Below are positions 6,395 through 7,189 of a stretch of 7,189 nt of DNA, piece after piece. How positions within the stretch are numbered: the stretch's first letter is position 1; each line of letters starts with the position of its first letter. A program made the position numbers and the translations under genes. The notes under the pieces are model-generated. The model saw only the letters and a program-made list of their open reading frames with translations, was not told where the DNA came from and did no database searches. The DNA is from an uncultured Oscillospiraceae bacterium (GTDB lineage: Bacteria > Bacillota_A > Clostridia > Oscillospirales > Oscillospiraceae): NCBI GenBank assembly GCA_900770015.1, contig CAAGIU010000067.1:1-7189 (forward strand), read 5' to 3'.

Positions 6395-7069
6395 ATGTTA
6401 CACACTACAAAAAATATCCGCGCCGGATGGTGCTGGATGGCCTTTCAGTTTCTGCTGCTTCCCAGCCTGCTCACCGGAGCCGCCGGGCTGCTTCCATGGG
6501 AAGTCAGCGACGCCGCCGTGAATTTTGGGTACCATCTCATCAGCATCGGGGCCATCTGCCTGATTTTTTCGGATTTTCTGCTGGATTCCCTCCGGGATGC
6601 CGTCCGGAACCCAAAGCGCTGCGCCGTGGTCTGCGTTCCGGCTCTGGTGGTCTATTATTTCGCCGCCTGGGCCGTGACCCGGTTCATCGGCTTCTGCGAC
6701 CCGGCGTTTGCCAACCGGAACGATGCGAGCATCACCGCCATGCGTCAGCAGGGGCTGGTACTGACGGCAATCACCACCGTACTGCTGGCCCCGCTGTCGG
6801 AGGAATGTCTCTTCCGGGGGCTGATGTTCGGTCAGATATTGAAAAAAAGCCGCCCGGGAGCCTACGCCCTGTCTGCGCTTTGCTTCGGTCTGCTCCACGT
6901 CATGGGGTATCTGGGTGCGTATACCCCCCTGCAGCTGCTCCTGAGCCTGCTGCAGTACGCCCCCGCCGGGCTGATCCTCGCCTGGTGCTATGAAAAATCC
7001 GAAACCATCGCCCTCCCCATTCTGGTGCATGGGATCATCAATGCCGTCAGCATGGTGCAGATTTTATAA
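6395..7069 (+). CDS. CPBP family intramembrane metalloprotease (CAAX/Abi type)
   Basis: The 224-residue hydrophobic protein is a membrane-embedded metal-dependent protease-like protein of the family that includes Rce1 and bacterial bacteriocin-immunity proteins. Several membrane segments are visible (about 11-31, 46-64, 76-97, 119-135, 155-171, 178-198 and 202-222). All three family motifs are intact: EECLFR (E136, E137, R141), FGLLH (F164, H168) and HGIIN (H212, N216), which together supply the metal and catalytic residues, so it is probably active. The ATG at 6395 is preferred because the alternative upstream start is a TTG at 6320 inside the repeat element. However, no clear Shine-Dalgarno sequence precedes 6395, and M15 (6437) cannot be excluded. 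Substrate and role are unknown: family members act in prenyl-protein processing, peptide maturation or self-immunity, and nothing nearby selects among these. Confidence 0.88.
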   Translation: MLHTTKNIRAGWCWMAFQFLLLPSLLTGAAGLLPWEVSDAAVNFGYHLISIGAICLIFSDFLLDSLRDAVRNPKRCAVVCVPALVVYYFAAWAVTRFIGFCDPAFANRNDASITAMRQQGLVLTAITTVLLAPLSEECLFRGLMFGQILKKSRPGAYALSALCFGLLHVMGYLGAYTPLQLLLSLLQYAPAGLILAWCYEKSETIALPILVHGIINAVSMVQIL

Positions 7070-7111
7070 GTATTTCCGCCACACCACTGTTGTAGGCTGT
7101 AACACAAAAAA

Positions 7112-7189
7112 TGTAATTTATCGCACTGGCGCGGTAGCGCCCTTGGCTCTCCCTTTGGGAGAGCTGTCAGCCGAACAGGCTGACTGAGA
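7112..7189 (+). repeat. Two-hairpin repeat module, copy C (cut by the window end)
   Basis: The unit starts with TGTAATTTATCG (7112-7123), matching the outer edge of copy B (minus strand 251-240) at 11 of 12 bases. A short hairpin follows (GGCGC 7128-7132 with GCGCC 7137-7141). The module proper then has GCTCTCCC (7146-7153) paired with GGGAGAGC (7157-7164) around TTT, GTCAGCC (7166-7172) paired with GGCTGAC (7178-7184) around GAACA, and the beginning of the CTGAGA tail. The sequence ends inside it, so its right boundary is unknown. It lies 42 bases after the CPBP stop codon and has no T-tract, so a terminator role is unclear. Confidence 0.7.

Overview
The window looks like chromosomal DNA from a GC-rich member of the Bacillota, most likely an Oscillospiraceae/Ruminococcaceae-type Clostridia. 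Grounds: strong AGGAGA-type ribosome binding sites, SigA-type -35/-10 promoters, a Gram-positive-style LexA-like box, a MiaB-MutS gene pair in the order common in Clostridia, and intergenic repeats of a style I recall from gut Oscillospiraceae. The taxonomic call is an inference; no rRNA or tRNA is present to fix it.

Layout. Positions 1-283 hold no gene but a near-perfect ~240-bp inverted repeat made of two head-to-head copies of a two-hairpin module. A Rho-independent terminator (284-313, minus strand) then ends a minus-strand gene (326-1783). That gene encodes a membrane-anchored parvulin-type peptidyl-prolyl isomerase with an N-terminal zinc ribbon. A divergent intergenic region (1784-2036) carries one recognisable promoter for each direction, two orphan T-tailed hairpins, and a LexA-like box overlapping the rightward promoter.

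Rightward come miaB (2037-3440, tRNA methylthiotransferase), a 149-bp gap with a small hairpin, and mutS (3590-6196, mismatch recognition ATPase). A 161-bp nested inverted-repeat element follows, then a CPBP/CAAX-type intramembrane protease (6395-7069). After it, a third copy of the two-hairpin module begins at 7112-7145 and runs off the window end.

Functionally, miaB and mutS are probably read from the miaB promoter: one modifies A37 of tRNAs reading UNN codons, the other starts DNA mismatch repair. MutL, MutS's usual partner and frequent neighbour, is not next door. The parvulin and the CPBP protease are both membrane proteins with no obvious link to the miaB-mutS pair. The protein-coding content is mostly ordinary housekeeping. 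The less ordinary material is intergenic: three related hairpin modules whose stems are kept despite sequence change, the mutS-CPBP inverted-repeat element, and the possible SOS box at the miaB-mutS promoter. I do not see a clearly new multi-gene system.
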